Assembly: GCA_018902385.1 (NCBI GenBank)
Contig: JABSSW010000003.1
Span: 1,302,001-1,366,000, forward strand
Source of the DNA: Physcia stellaris
Lineage: Eukaryota; Ascomycota; Lecanoromycetes; Caliciales; Physciaceae
Direction: 5' to 3'
Length of the DNA stretch: 64,000 nucleotides
Positions 48,701-60,700 of this stretch are shown here, in pieces (positions within the stretch are counted from its first letter, which is position 1; every line of letters starts with the position of its first letter). A program made the translations under genes and the position numbers. A model generated the notes under the pieces. That model was not told where the DNA came from. It was given only the letters and a program-made list of their open reading frames with translations, and searched no databases.

Positions 48701-49303
48701 CGTCGAAAAAGTTGTCATTGATTTCGTGTAACATACGATTCACATTAAAACGTAACGTTTTGAAACGTTGTTTCATCGAAATAAAAAATTCAAAAAAATT
48801 TGTTTCGTGATGATTTCGAATCATAATTAAAAATGAAAAATTGAAAAATGATAAAAGAAAAAAAATTAATCGAATCAAATTTTTTTTTCGTCGTTTTTTA
48901 TCGTCGAAAATATCGTCGTTTGCGTGAAGATTCGACTTGTTATTTCACGATTTTCGTTAAATGTTTCGTCAAAAAAACTTTTCGTCGTTTGTTTCGTCAA
49001 AAGAATTTAATCGATTTGAAATTTTATTTTTGAACGTTCGCGTATCACGACGAGCGATAAAATTGAAAACTTATTGTAATATCATGAGTCGTGTTTGAAT
49101 AAACGTATTATTGATTAACTAAACGAAAACAATAAATTTGCAAAAACAAATAGATTCAAAATGTTGAAATTGCAAACAATGTGCGACGTCAAATTTCAAA
49201 TCACGTTAATTTCAACGTAAAATTAAAACATAATTCGTTGTTCGATCACATATCAAATTAATTATCTATTTGTCAAATTTATCTGTCAGACATGTTCGTA
49301 ACA
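42763..49303 (-). mobile_element. Ty3/Gypsy chromodomain retrotransposon, family 1 copy 3 (decayed, 3' LTR truncated)
   Basis: A second minus-strand copy directly behind copy 2. The 5' LTR is complete (49080-49303), but the 3' LTR is represented only by about 58 bases at 42767-42824, its outermost TGTTACG end. Internal order is as in copy 2: chromodomain near 43300-43520, integrase 43762-44358, RNase H about 45060-45290, reverse transcriptase about 45650-46440, protease 46972-47370, knuckle about 47475-47520, gag about 47800-48580. In a 300-base sample aligned with copy 2 the differences are all transitions, mostly at CpA and some at CpG. TGA stops sit at Trp positions. Confidence 0.88.
49080..49303 (-). 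repeat. 5' LTR of family 1 copy 3
   Basis: 224 bases, from TATCATGAGTCG to TTCGTAACA on the plus strand; the next bases (AAGCG) do not match the left flank of the tandem pair. Confidence 0.85.
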
Positions 49304-49357
49304 AAGCGAAACGTTCGACGATGTAATCTTGAAAGTTTCAAAACTATTGCGATAACG

Positions 49358-49706
49358 AATCGATTTCAATGATTTTTGAAACGTTGAAATGCGTTCATTT
49401 AATTTTACAATTTTGAATAATTAAGTGAAAATCATATGTGATTGTTAATAAAAATGCAAAATGCGAAACAATTGTACGAACGACGAAGAAATGAACGAAA
49501 TCTTTTCGCAATTATTTCAGTTGCGATTTGACACACATTTGACAATCATGAAATTTTCGAAATTTCAAAACTATTGCGATAATGAGTCGATTTCTGTTAT
49601 TTTTGTAACTTTGAAATGCACTCATTTTGCTTTACAATTTTGATTAAATAAACGAAAATCATATGTGATTATTGATTGATGTGCAAATTGCGAAACAATT
49701 GTACAG
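49358..49706 (+). repeat. Direct repeat pair of about 125-135 bases
   Basis: A unit at 49358-49482 recurs at 49569-49706. Both contain AATTGTAC after TGCRAAWTGCGAAACAAT and the segment AAAATCATATGTGATTRTT. The second unit keeps more CT and AG (TTTCTGTT, ACTCATTTTGC) than the first, where corresponding bases are mutated. A 64-codon frame (49461-49643) spans the gap. Nature unknown. Confidence 0.5.
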
Positions 49707-50470
49707 TGCAAAAACAATTTTGAAATTCATTTTTAAATTTTCTTTTTAAAAATTTGAATTTTCAATTGATGAAAGTTATCGAATTTAAAGAATACGATTT
49801 CAATATTGATCAAAATTCTTTTCGATCGATCATTCGCGTTAAGCGAATTTACAGAATATTTTATTATAGAAAAATTTTATTTGATTTTGATAAATTCAAA
49901 ATGAATTTATTTTCAAAATTCGTAAAAATATTTATATTGTTGAAAAATGTAAACATATTGTATACACGAATGATGTTAATTTGTGAATTATGATAATTAT
50001 TAAAATGTAAAATTCAAAAAATGTGACATCAAAAATGTATAACAAAAACGATTGTATGATTAAATTAATAATTGCAAAATTAATTATTTTACAAATTTCT
50101 GTTTATATAATCAATCAATTTGTTCAATCGTACACACATTTCGAAATCTATTCGAAAATATGAATTTGTTGAATTCAATCGAAAATTTGATGTTGACGTG
50201 ATTAAATTGATCGTTTTCATGATTTATCGAATTTCGATGATCGAATTGTTTGATATAATTTTATCGAAATTCGATTCGCAATGTTTTGTTGATTTGAATT
50301 CTGAATGTTTTACAATTTTTCATTTGTTTTGTCAATATTTTATTTTTTATTCACACGTAAAAATTATATTATTGTTCATATTTTTATGTCATTGTTTTCG
50401 TGACGTATTCAAATTTATTTCGTTATAACGATTTTACGAAATTCATCAAAATTACGATTTCGATTGTTCG
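49707..50470 (+). repeat. Decayed repeat copy carrying the TGTATAAC unit
   Basis: From about 50036 this matches the tandem repeat at 32742-33150 and extends at least 60 bases beyond its limit (similarity to 33120-33180). An open frame at 50120-50428 contains FNRTHI and RKYEFVEFNRKFDVD, shared with the other copies. The left part (49707-50035) shows nothing recognisable. Confidence 0.45.
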
Positions 50471-50476
50471 TAAATT

Positions 50477-51262
50477 TTGCAAATTCGTAAAATTTGCGAA
50501 ACACAAACGTGTCATTTTTCAAAAATCGAACAAATTTTACGAAATTCAAAACAACAACAAGTCGAACAAATTCGTTTAATCAAAAAACGTCAAAAAGTTA
50601 AACAAATTCGTTCAAAAATTAAACAAATTCGAATTTACAAAATTTATTTAATTCGTCAAAAACAATAAAAACGAAATCAACAAACACGTATATTCAAAAA
50701 ACAACAACAAATCGATAAAAAAAGTCGAAAAAATTCGTATCGCAATAACGCAAACAGAAATTCGTTTCACGATTTTTGCATGTAAACGTTGTTTTGTTAA
50801 ATTTTCGAATAATTCGAAATTTCATTTACATATTTGCGATCATTATACGAAAAAATCGAAATTTGTTGTTTTGAATTTTTTTATTTTATTTTTTACGTTA
50901 TTTGAATCGATAATTTTTTTATTTAATAGTTCGAAATTTGCATCTTAATTGAAAATCGTATTTATTTCATTTTTTTCATTTTTTCGATCGATAATCGTTT
51001 TATTAGATTTTTCGTCGAAAATTTCATCATTTATTTCATCGAATTGCTCATTTTTTTCGAATTTTGTATTAAATTTCGTATCAAAACGTTCAAAAATTGC
51101 ATCAATCGTTTGTTCGTTTACGTTTATTTATACGTTTGTTGCAATGCGATCAACATTTTTTTCAAATCGATTTTCAAAACATTTTCGAAAAAATTCTATT
51201 TGTCGATAAATGATTTGTTTCGCATGTTCGTTGAAAAGTTGAAATCAATAAATTTGCAATAA
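50477..51262 (+). pseudogene. Decayed ORF with C2H2-type finger and DLFRMF tail
   Basis: After a Gln/Lys/Arg-rich stretch (50477-50668), the reading ACKRCFVKFSNNSKLHLHIC followed by DHYTKK appears at about 50778-50870. This is a C2H2-like finger of the C-x2-C-x4-F-x2-N-x-x-L-H-x-H plan. A Ser/Phe-rich region follows whose Phe and Ser runs are what a Pro/Thr-rich linker would become if CC and CT were mutated. It ends SINDLFRMFVEKLKSINLQ at 51262. Multi-copy fungal ORFs with an N-terminal finger of this plan and a similar tail are, as I recall, common in ascomycete repeat-rich DNA. Function is unknown. Confidence 0.45.
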
Positions 51263-52035
51263 CATTAAAAATATCAATTTTTTTCGCGTATTTTTGATAT
51301 TTCAAAACGAAATTTTACGTAAATGCGCATGATTTTTTATTTTTTACTCGTCAAATCGACGAAATTCGAAATTTTTACATTAATGTATAATTCGATTAAA
51401 CAATCAATTCGTGTTTTATTTTCGCGATTTTTATTTTTTTCATTTCGATTTTTTTTTCGATTCGATTTTTGATTTCGACAAGTTTTTTTTCTTTTCTGTT
51501 TGTTGACGTTGTCAAAAACTTTTCGTCATTTGTTTATTTGACAATTGAGTTGATTAAATTGTCGCAAAAATTGAAATATTTATAAAACGACGAAAACGTC
51601 ATTTTTTTCTTTAAAAAATAAACATGTTGTTAAAAATTGTTTCAAAAATGTCACGTGACAATTTCAATAAAATTAACGTCGTCGCAACGCGATCATGTAA
51701 ATATTTTTTCGCATACATTTTGTTAATTAATTAATCAATATTTATTTATCACAAACAATCTAATTATCGTTGTCACAAATCATTGTAACAAATTAATTGA
51801 ATGTCATTGAAACGAACAAAAACGTTAAAATTGACGAAACGAAACGTAATTCAATTTTTTTGTTTAAAATTGTGAATAATTGTTTGTTGATTTGATAATA
51901 AAATTGTTATGTGTGATTTTCATTTTTCTTTTCAACAAAGCGATGTCTCAACGCTTAAACAAGAAAATAAAACGAAATTCTGTCAATGCAAAGTCGCAAA
52001 AGTTGTCTCAGAGACAGTTTGAAGACGAGTGACAC
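51263..52035. other. AT-rich sequence and short border before island 2
   Basis: Nothing recognisable to about 51930. From about 51940 CT and AG return while CC and GG stay absent until 52139, so the border is narrow and the last part of the SET gene lies within it. Confidence 0.4.
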
Positions 52036-52061
52036 GACGCGTTGATTGATAAAAGATCATT

Positions 52062-53601
52062 TTATTTGTTTTCTGAATTATTCTTTGAAGCTGTACTTGC
52101 GACTCGACATACGATCTTGTGCTCTTTGTAGTGAGCGACCTGACACGTCCGCGTACAATAAAACACCGTTCTGCATCTCCCACATACCATGAAAGGTTCA
52201 GATTCAGAAACTTTTTCGCAATTCGCGCATCGCGCCAGTGGCGACAAACCTCCCCTTCTCCCACGCCCACTCTCTGCCGCCGCTAATAGATCCTCCGCTC
52301 TCTTCCTCGCCAATCTCAACACCCGCTGTTCGCCCAAGCTGACATGCGCCGCGGCCCATGCGTTCCCGCCCGGAGCGTGGACGCTCGCTGCGAGTTGTTG
52401 CTCTAGTATCTCCAGTTGAGTTCCGAAATTTTCCAGAAGACCGCGGAATGAGTCCACTATAAACTGCAGGACTTCTACCTCATTCGATACGTTAATTATT
52501 CCATCCGTAGCGTCCACTTGTATCACGGAGAGATCCGATTCGTCCAATCGCTGAATACGGAGGTATCGAAGGACGGTTTTCGGTAGCGGATCGGTGAGAG
52601 TGAGGGAGATGGTACAGGTCGAATCGAGTCCAGCCGATATCCAGAGCTTTTGCTTCTGCTCCCAAAATGGGGCCGTAGGATGCGTTGAAAGGACGATATC
52701 ATAGCTGTCGTTGGGATTACTCGATAAGACGAAGCCATAGAGGCGTAAAAGGCGATTATTCGGAAGGGGACCATAATTGATAAAAACCTGAAACAATATG
52801 TCCCATGTTATAACGACAAATCTAGCACCGCTAGAGAATAAAAAGAATATACCTGATCTCCGGCTTTGTAGTTTTTCCCCGCAAGGACAGAGAGGCTTCC
52901 GGACGAGGCATCGTAGACGTGACACTGCTTAACCTCATAAGAGTGGTTCAACATGTCCGCGAAAGGTGCCAACAATCGAAGGGAATTTCCATCCTGCAGC
53001 ACAAAATCCATCCCACGACTCCATACAGTGGAGAGAGCCCACTTATACTACAAGTAAGGGATATACAGATTAGCATTTGATTCGTAACATACATCAGCCA
53101 TGTAACACATACGTCTTCGATAGTGAATTTGTCGAGGGGGAAAAGATCTTGATATTGCACAAAAATTCGCGCGACCAACCCCACGTAGTCCTCCTCAATC
53201 TGTCGCTTTAGCTGCTTCGTTATAGTGTACAGTGAGGTCCCGGCGCAGATTTCCAACTCGTTCTCGGTAAAGAAGATGCTTGAAGAGTAGCTCGTAGGTA
53301 GGGTCGCCACATGGCTTCGCAGGCCATTGTATCCCGACCTGCGTGATCGGACGAAGAGGATATATGTCGCCAAGGTGTCTTCGACAGTCAAGGGCGGCTG
53401 CGTAGAACGAAGGGCTCGCCCCAGAAGGGGATCAGCATATGCATGTTCGACTGTCCAGAGACTGCCACATGGAATGGTGAGAATCCTTTCTCCTTCCTTA
53501 TAACACTGCAGTGATCTAACACCACGCCCGGTGACCTGGAATTTGGCGAGCTCCAAGTCGTCCAAGCCGACCGCTCCAGATTCTTTTAGCCAGCTTTCCA
53601 T
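52062..53601 (-). CDS. SET-domain protein with C-terminal MYND zinc finger (three exons)
   Basis: Minus-strand exons 53601-53113, 53047-52853 and 52787-52062 join to 1410 nt, 469 residues; both 65-base introns are phase 0 (GTATGT...TTGTAG, GTATAT...TTTCAG). The SET parts are GRGV (25-28), a helical insert, APFADMLNHS with the N-H pair at 197-198, and FINYG with Tyr233. This pattern belongs to the SETD6/Rubisco-methyltransferase-type SET group, which methylate lysines on mostly non-histone proteins using S-adenosylmethionine. The C terminus has a complete MYND finger (residues 415-455; C-x2-C-x11-C-x2-C-x5-C-x3-C-x7-H-x3-C), a protein-binding module. In SMYD proteins MYND is inserted in SET, so this order differs. 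The gene is intact, alone in a 1.9 kb island, and its TAA overlaps an AATAAA. Confidence 0.9.
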
Positions 53602-54095
53602 GGGATTGGATACGGAGGATGGGCAGGAAGATGGATGACGGCGAGGATTGCTACTAAAGACAACTCAGATACGCGGAGGAAAGTAAGGTGGCCGATTGCT
53701 TCTATACTGCAGACGTTTTTTATTTTCTTATCAGTAGGGAGATGTGGCCGTGCAAGATTGGATGGATATCTTATGTAGTTGATTCACTAATACATATCAA
53801 CGAGATCAATGAAATCTATCAATCTATTCTGTCACGGTTTCAGCGCAGACTTTCCGGTAGTAACTCTGCAGGCCTGAATTCATGTCAAGTCTGATCTAGA
53901 GCTCAGCTCTATACGAGATCCTTATAATCATTTTGCAACTTGCACTGCTAGATTTTCTTCTCATAATTAGTATGTTCGTTTGATATTTTAATATTATTCT
54001 TGATATTTTTAACAAAACTCAACTCGTAACATATATTATAAATCATGTTTGTATATTTGTATTAATTGATTACAATCGTTTTAAAAAATGACGAT
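53602..54095. other. Promoter side of the SET gene and border into block III
   Basis: Normal sequence to about 53920, probably the promoter and 5' UTR of the SET gene. A 68-codon plus-strand frame here (53688-53894) has no support. CC and GG disappear after about 53925, and composition becomes AT-rich within roughly 100 bases. Confidence 0.4.
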
Positions 54096-54560
54096 TGTTA
54101 CGAACATGTTTGACAAATAAATTTGACAAATAAACAATATAATAACATAATGAATATTCGAACAAATATGTCGAAATCGACAAATTATGTTTTAATTCAA
54201 TTTCGAAATTAACGTGATTTAAATTTTGACGTTCGCACATTATTTGTAATTTCAATATTTTGTATTTATTTGTTTTTGCAAATTTATTGTTTTCGTTTAA
54301 TTAATTAATCAATACAAACATACAAACACGATTTATGATATTACAATAAATTTACAATTTTTATCGTTCGTCGTGATACGCGAACGTTCAAAAATAAAAC
54401 TTCAAATCGATCAAAGTTTTCGCGAAAAACAAACGACGAAAAGTTTTTTTGACGAAATAAACGATTCAAAATCGTGAAACAACAAAACAAATTTTCACGC
54501 AAACGACGAAATTTTTGACGATAAAAAACGACGAAACGATAACGATTTTTCAAAATGATT
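54096..54560 (+). mobile_element. 5' fragment of family 1 (LTR plus leader)
   Basis: An LTR of about 245 bases (54096-54340), TGTTACGAACATG to TTTATGATA, is followed by the same leader as copy 1 (matching about 417-620). Similarity ends near 54560. It is a truncated fourth copy of family 1 in plus orientation. Confidence 0.8.
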
Positions 54561-55200
54561 TGAAATCATTTTTATACATTTTTATTTAAATTTTTCAAAA
54601 AAAAAATTGTAAAAAATAAAAATTCAAAATTTTCGAAAATGCGATTCGCATTTCGTCAATCAATTCGATTATCGAAATTCGAATGATTTCGAAAAAAATT
54701 CATTTCAATCATTTTACAATTCGATTAACGATAAATTTAACAAATTCATATTTTCAATCGAAATCGATCGAATTCGTACGATTGAATAAATAAAATGTAA
54801 ATAAAAAACAATTGCAAAACGTAATTTGTTTTGTAACGATTAATAAATCAATATATTACATTTCAAATTATACATTTTTGATGTCAATAATTCATTAAAT
54901 TATATTATTTTTAATACGAATTTTACATTTTAATCGTTATCATATTTCAAAATGATGTCATTCGTGTATATTTAACAAAATACAATTTTGTTGTTTCGCA
55001 TACATCATGTCGAATTTTGATAATGATTTGTTTTTTAAATTTGTCGAAAATATTGACGTATTTTTTTGATTGATTTATTACAAACAACAAATCGAAAAAA
55101 ATCACAAAAAAAATCAAATTTCAAATTCGAAATATCGAACGTTTCGAATTTGCAATTTCTATTTTATTTGTTTTTGTTTTTGTTTTCGTTTGAAAACTTT
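54561..55200. repeat. AT-rich repeat debris, with a reverse copy of the TGTATAAC unit
   Basis: Around 54735-54890 the sequence resembles the reverse complement of the repeat seen at 32742 and 50036 (AACAAATTCATATTTTC, then TCGTACGATTGAA, ending TATACATTTTTGATG). The rest is unrecognised. Confidence 0.4.
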
Positions 55201-55205
55201 TCGTC

Positions 55206-57480
55206 ATGAAAATTATAAATGTTACATTTGATCAATACGAAAAAAAAATTATAAAAAATGAAAAAAAATATTGTAAACAAATAAAAAATCAATTCACGCA
55301 AAACAACGTAAATTATATAATTCAATTTTCGAATCGAATCAAAATCGTTTACGTCAATATTTATTTCAAATCACAAAACAATACGAATAAATTGTGAAAC
55401 GCAAAAATCGATGTTTATTCAAACAAACAATATATTTAAAACGAATTCAAAACTTTTTTGAAAAACGATATCGAACGAACAATTACGTTGCAACAAATTT
55501 TTTTTAAAAAATATCGCAAACACAAACAGAATTTCAATCAATTCGTTAAAAATTACAATGTTGAACAAATAAATATGTTTGTGAAATTGAAATTCGAATT
55601 CAAATTCACGAATGTCGTGAAATTTAACGATTTTCGTGACGAATTTCGTATAAAATTTCGTTGCATGCTTTTTAAAAAAAAAAAATTTTACGAAAATCGA
55701 ATTGTTTGAACGATTCAAACGTATAAAAAATAATCAAATTTTGAAAAAAAAACTCAAAAATTTCAAAAAGCGTAAAATTTCGTTCGATATTGACAATTTT
55801 GAAAATGAAAACGAAAAATTCAAAAATGCGAAATTCAAAAATAAAAAAATAAAAAATATTAACAAAATCAATTCGAATCACGAATCAATCAAATCGAAAA
55901 ATATTCGAATATATCGTTAATTTGTTCGCGAATTCAAAAAAATTCAAAACAAAAATAATTGTATCGAATGTGACAAATCAAATTATCAAATTGAAATTTA
56001 CATAAACAAAAAAAAATCATTTTCGTTGATCAAATTTTGAAACAATCAAAAAATTAATCGATTTGATGATTTTCGTTCAAATCGTTAAAAAAAAAAATTT
56101 CGAATTTCGATTTCGATACGTCGTTTTTTTCAAACATAAACAAAAATCATGTTAACAAAAAAAAACGACGCAAAAAATTCAAAGAATTTGTAATTCGTAA
56201 ATGCGTCAAAATCAAAATTAACATACAAAATGAAAATCAAATTTGAAACGAATCGAAAACAATATTCGATACAAAAACGAAAATTAATTTTATAAATCAT
56301 GTTTATGCGAAAAAATTCGATTTTCGTCGTTTCGAAATTTTAAATTGTGATGTAATAACAATTGACAATTATTGTTTGAAAACGTATGACGTTTATTTCG
56401 TACAATTCGAAATGTCAAACGTCAAAAAAATCAATCGTTTTTTCGAAAAATCATTTTTGATCGTGAATTTAAATTGAAATTTAACGTTAAACATGTTTTG
56501 AATACAATTTTCGAAAATCAAAATAAATTGAAACGACGACAATATCAAAATTTGACGTTGCAAAAAAAAAATTCATTTTTATTACGAATCGTATCGAAAA
56601 CATCGAATCAAAACAATTGATAAAAAACGTCATCGATAACGAAATCGAAACGTATTTCATGTTCGTACGAATATATATTGACAAACAATTTGACATGCAT
56701 GAAATGCACGTTTCAAAACGAATTCAAATAAAATTTGATTTGACAAAAATGAAAAAAAAATTCGATATCAAAATCACGCTTTTCGAAATTCTGAAAACGT
56801 ATAAAAAACTCGATAACGAAAATAAAATTTACGAATTATCGAATCATGATTCAAACGATCATTTTATTGATTTAAAAAAAAACAAAAAATCGTCGCATGA
56901 ATCAATTTATTTTTTATTTGAAAATGAATTTCAAATATTACGTGTTTACATCGAAAAACATTTAATTAACGATTTCATTCGATTTTTATAATTTTTTGCA
57001 AAAACGTTTATTTTGTTCGTCAAAAAAAAACGATAATTTACGATTATACGTGAATTACAAAAATTTTAATGTTTTCACGATAAAAAATAAATATTTTTTA
57101 TCGTTAATCGATGAACTTTAAATAAACTCAACAAAATCGTTAAATATATCAATATTAATTTGATTGTTGTTTATCATCGATTGCGTATCAAACATGAAAA
57201 CGAATGAAAAACAATTTTTCGTATTCGATATGATCATTTCGAATATAACGTATTTTTTTTCGATTTTATTAACGTTTCGACGACGTTTCAAAATTTCATC
57301 AATCGAATTTTAACGATTCGTTTCGATATTAACGTCATTGTATATTTGAATGATATAATAATTTATTCGATAAACGTCGAAATTCATGTCGACGATGTCA
57401 AATGAATTTTTGATCGTTTTAAAAAAAATAAATTATACATTGTTTTTGAAAAAATGTTAAAAGCAAAAAAAAAGTAAAAA
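55206..57480 (+). mobile_element. Truncated Ty3/Gypsy relic, family 3 (gag to reverse transcriptase)
   Basis: Gag-like charged frames occupy 55206-55920 (DIERTITLQQIFFKKYRKHK, FKFTNVVKFNDFRDEFRIKF). A knuckle-like CIECDKSNYQIEIY near 55955 follows, in which the last two CCHC ligands read Tyr. A linker (56617-56991) ends YIEKHLINDFIRFL. Reverse transcriptase is read across frameshifts: FILFVKKNDNLRLYVNYKNF near 57010-57065, YDHFEYNVFFFDFINVSTTF near 57217-57290, and the active box YLNDIIIYS near 57340-57370. The element stops near 57480, where the minus-strand family 2 relative follows after about 230 unassigned bases. RNase H, integrase and LTRs are missing. Confidence 0.65.
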
Positions 57481-57716
57481 GTTGTATTAATTTTATAAAA
57501 CGAAATTTGCTTATAAACAAAAAACATTAATTTACATACGATCAATTTCAATTGACAAACATTGATCAATTTCATTGATCAACAAACAGAAATTTTTGTC
57601 AAATTTGATCAAATGTTTTAACAGTTTGTTTCAATTAAAAAAATAAAACATTGTTTCAATGTCATTAATAATCAATATCGTCGATTCGTAATTTTAATTC
57701 ATTTTTTCATTTATTT

Positions 57717-60700
57717 TTAATTTTTTTTTGTCAATCGATTCGAACGTCGAATTATTTGATCAATCGACGAGAAAAAAATTGCGACAAATTTTCGAATTAA
57801 CGTAAAAGTTTCGATGTTTGACGTCAACGACGTTAACGTTGTGATTGATTTTCGTGAAATAACAACGACGAATCGTTGATCAAACGAAAATTGATTGACA
57901 AAAAACGTCGACGTCAATGAAATGATTGTGAAAAATTTGTCGTTAAAAATTACGAAAAACTTTCGCAATTCAAAATTTCTAATCATAAATTGAAAAATTT
58001 TGTCAATCAAATCGATTTCGTAATCGTTGATCAAATTCATGACATTGTCGAATTCAAAAAAAATTTTTCATACGTCATGTTGTGAATTTTAATTTTTTTA
58101 ACGTACAAAATATTCGATTTTTCGATGAAATTTTCGCTTGTTCATAAAGCGATTCAATTTTCAAAATTTGATTTGATTTGTATCGTTTTCAGCGAAAATT
58201 GAATTCGATTTTGTTAATTTAAAACGACGATAAAAATTATCGTCAAACGACGAACAAAATTTTAATTGAACGATAATAAAAACAAAATAAATTTGTCAAT
58301 TAATTGAAAAAATTAATCGATAAACAAGTTTTTCGATGCGTTCAATAATTTGAAATAAATCAATATATTGTTGAGCGTATTTTTTGTTTAAATGAATCGT
58401 GATTGATATTTTGTAATATTTGTGCAATTGAAAAAATGTTCAATCGTCGATTTTCATGAAAATTGAAATGTGATTTTTATCGTAATAATATTTAACATGC
58501 ATTTGAGCGAACGTTATGACGTCGATTATTTCATTTCGAATAACACGTTGAATCGAACGAAAAACAATCGACGAAAAAATCAAAATAACATCGACAAAAA
58601 ATTTCGATAATAAATTTTCTGAATAAAACAAAATGAAATCATAAAAAATTTCATTGAATGTTTTGTCGATGTTGATTATGATATTGTTGAAAATTCGTTG
58701 AATTCGAAACATTAAATTTGATCAATCAATCGAATTGTTTAACATGATCATAACGAATCGTAACGCGATTGTTACGATTTAATTGATTCGTTCAAATTGA
58801 TTGTCAATTTATGAATGATATGCAATAAAATAAAATAATTTGACGTTTAATTGACAAAACAATTCAATTTATAATTCAAACATGAATTTGCGATTTTTGT
58901 TCGAAATAATAATTTTCGAAATATTTCAATCGATTACGTCGAAACGATTCAACAAAATTTTGATTTATTGAATGATTGTTCAAATGAATTTTTTCAATAT
59001 GCAAATGATACGTTTGAAAAATTTGCAAATAATTGACATAACGACATCGAATTTTTCGCGAAATTTGAAAAAATTCAAAATGAAATCAATAATGAAAATG
59101 TGAAAAAATATCGAAATCGACAAAATTGATTGTAAAAAATCATACGATTTATGTCGTTTGATTTGATGAATTTGACAATTCGAACAATAACGTAAATATT
59201 TTCGTAATTGTTTGAAAAAATTACGAATAAAGTAAAAGATTGATATTCGTTCGTAACATTTGACAAAATCGAAATGATCATTGACGACGTCATGAAATGT
59301 ATCGAAAATTTCGTCAACAATTGATTATGAAATGCATAATCGACGAAATTGAAATGCGTGATCAAAAATATGATCGTCAACGCGAAAAATGAAATCGTTT
59401 TTTCGATAAAAAAAAAATTGCATTGTTTTCAATGTCGATTTGTTTCTGTGCATTCAACAAAACGATAATTTTTTTTTTCAAACAAAATTTTTGATGTAAT
59501 TTTTCAATAATCGATTGCGAAAAACTTTTTTCATTTCAATAAATGTCGTAATGAACAATGCATTTAATTCGTTTTCGTCGAAAAATTTCTTGATATTGTC
59601 ATTGAAATTGATTAAACGCGATAAAACGTTTGACATTATATGTTGTTTGTCAAATTTGTGACGAATGTCAAGATTGAAACGTTGTATGTAATTCGACGCG
59701 CGCACGAATCGAAAATTAAATTTGTCAATTGACGAAATAATGAAAAAAATTTGTTTGACAATTTTTAACGTCGAATCATGATTTGTATAAATAACGATTG
59801 ATAACACGAACGAATCGATAAAATGTTTTATTTTTTTCAACATTCAAACAATGTCAATCAATTTTAATTCGATTGATCAATAACGCGTTTCGATTGAAAT
59901 GAATAATCGATTAAAAAACAATATAAATTCAATGAATTTTCGAAATGAATAATCGATGTCATTTCAATTTGCGAATGATTTCACGTGATAAATCATGACA
60001 TTTAATTCGAATTTTTTGTTAATATCGAAATCGACAAATGTTTGTCGTTTGTTATCATGATGAATTAAATATGAAAATTTGAATAACAAAAATTGCAATA
60101 TGCGAAAGAATTCGATTTTCAAAAATGAAACATTATTCAATCGAATGCGATTTGAATATGTTTTTTTAACGTTGTCAATTTTGAAAAAAAGTTTTAACAA
60201 TTCAATTTTGCGTTTTTGTAACGTTTTGAATACGTCAACGTAAAACGATACGTAATCACGTAATCAATCAATTAAATTTAAATAGATTTCGAATTGACGT
60301 AAAGTTTTTGAAAATGAGAATTTCATTATGATTTTCAGTTTCTTTTCACTGATTGACAATTCAAATGAATCGATTTTTTGATCGAATAATCGAACAAACG
60401 AATAATTTAAAAAAATTTTTGTTAAATTTAATGAATATGTTGTTTTGACGTAACATGTCGAAAACAAATCGTAAATGTTGAACATGTTTTTCAACGATTT
60501 TAAAATAAATGACGATATTATTTACGTAAATTCGTGCGAATCGACGAAATTTGCGCAATAATCGATTTATTTGTCGTTGTACGTAAATCGATGAATTTTT
60601 GTAATTCATAACGATTACATTGAAAAATTTTTGATTTCGATACGTAACGACAATGAATTTGTGTTTGTCATTCGAATGTACGCGTCATTGATAAAAAAAA

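Noticed and set aside
36041-49303. A CRISPR-like or satellite array suggested by the repeated sequence
   Set aside because: The repetition is explained by two tandem 6.5-6.7 kb LTR elements with recognisable pol domains.
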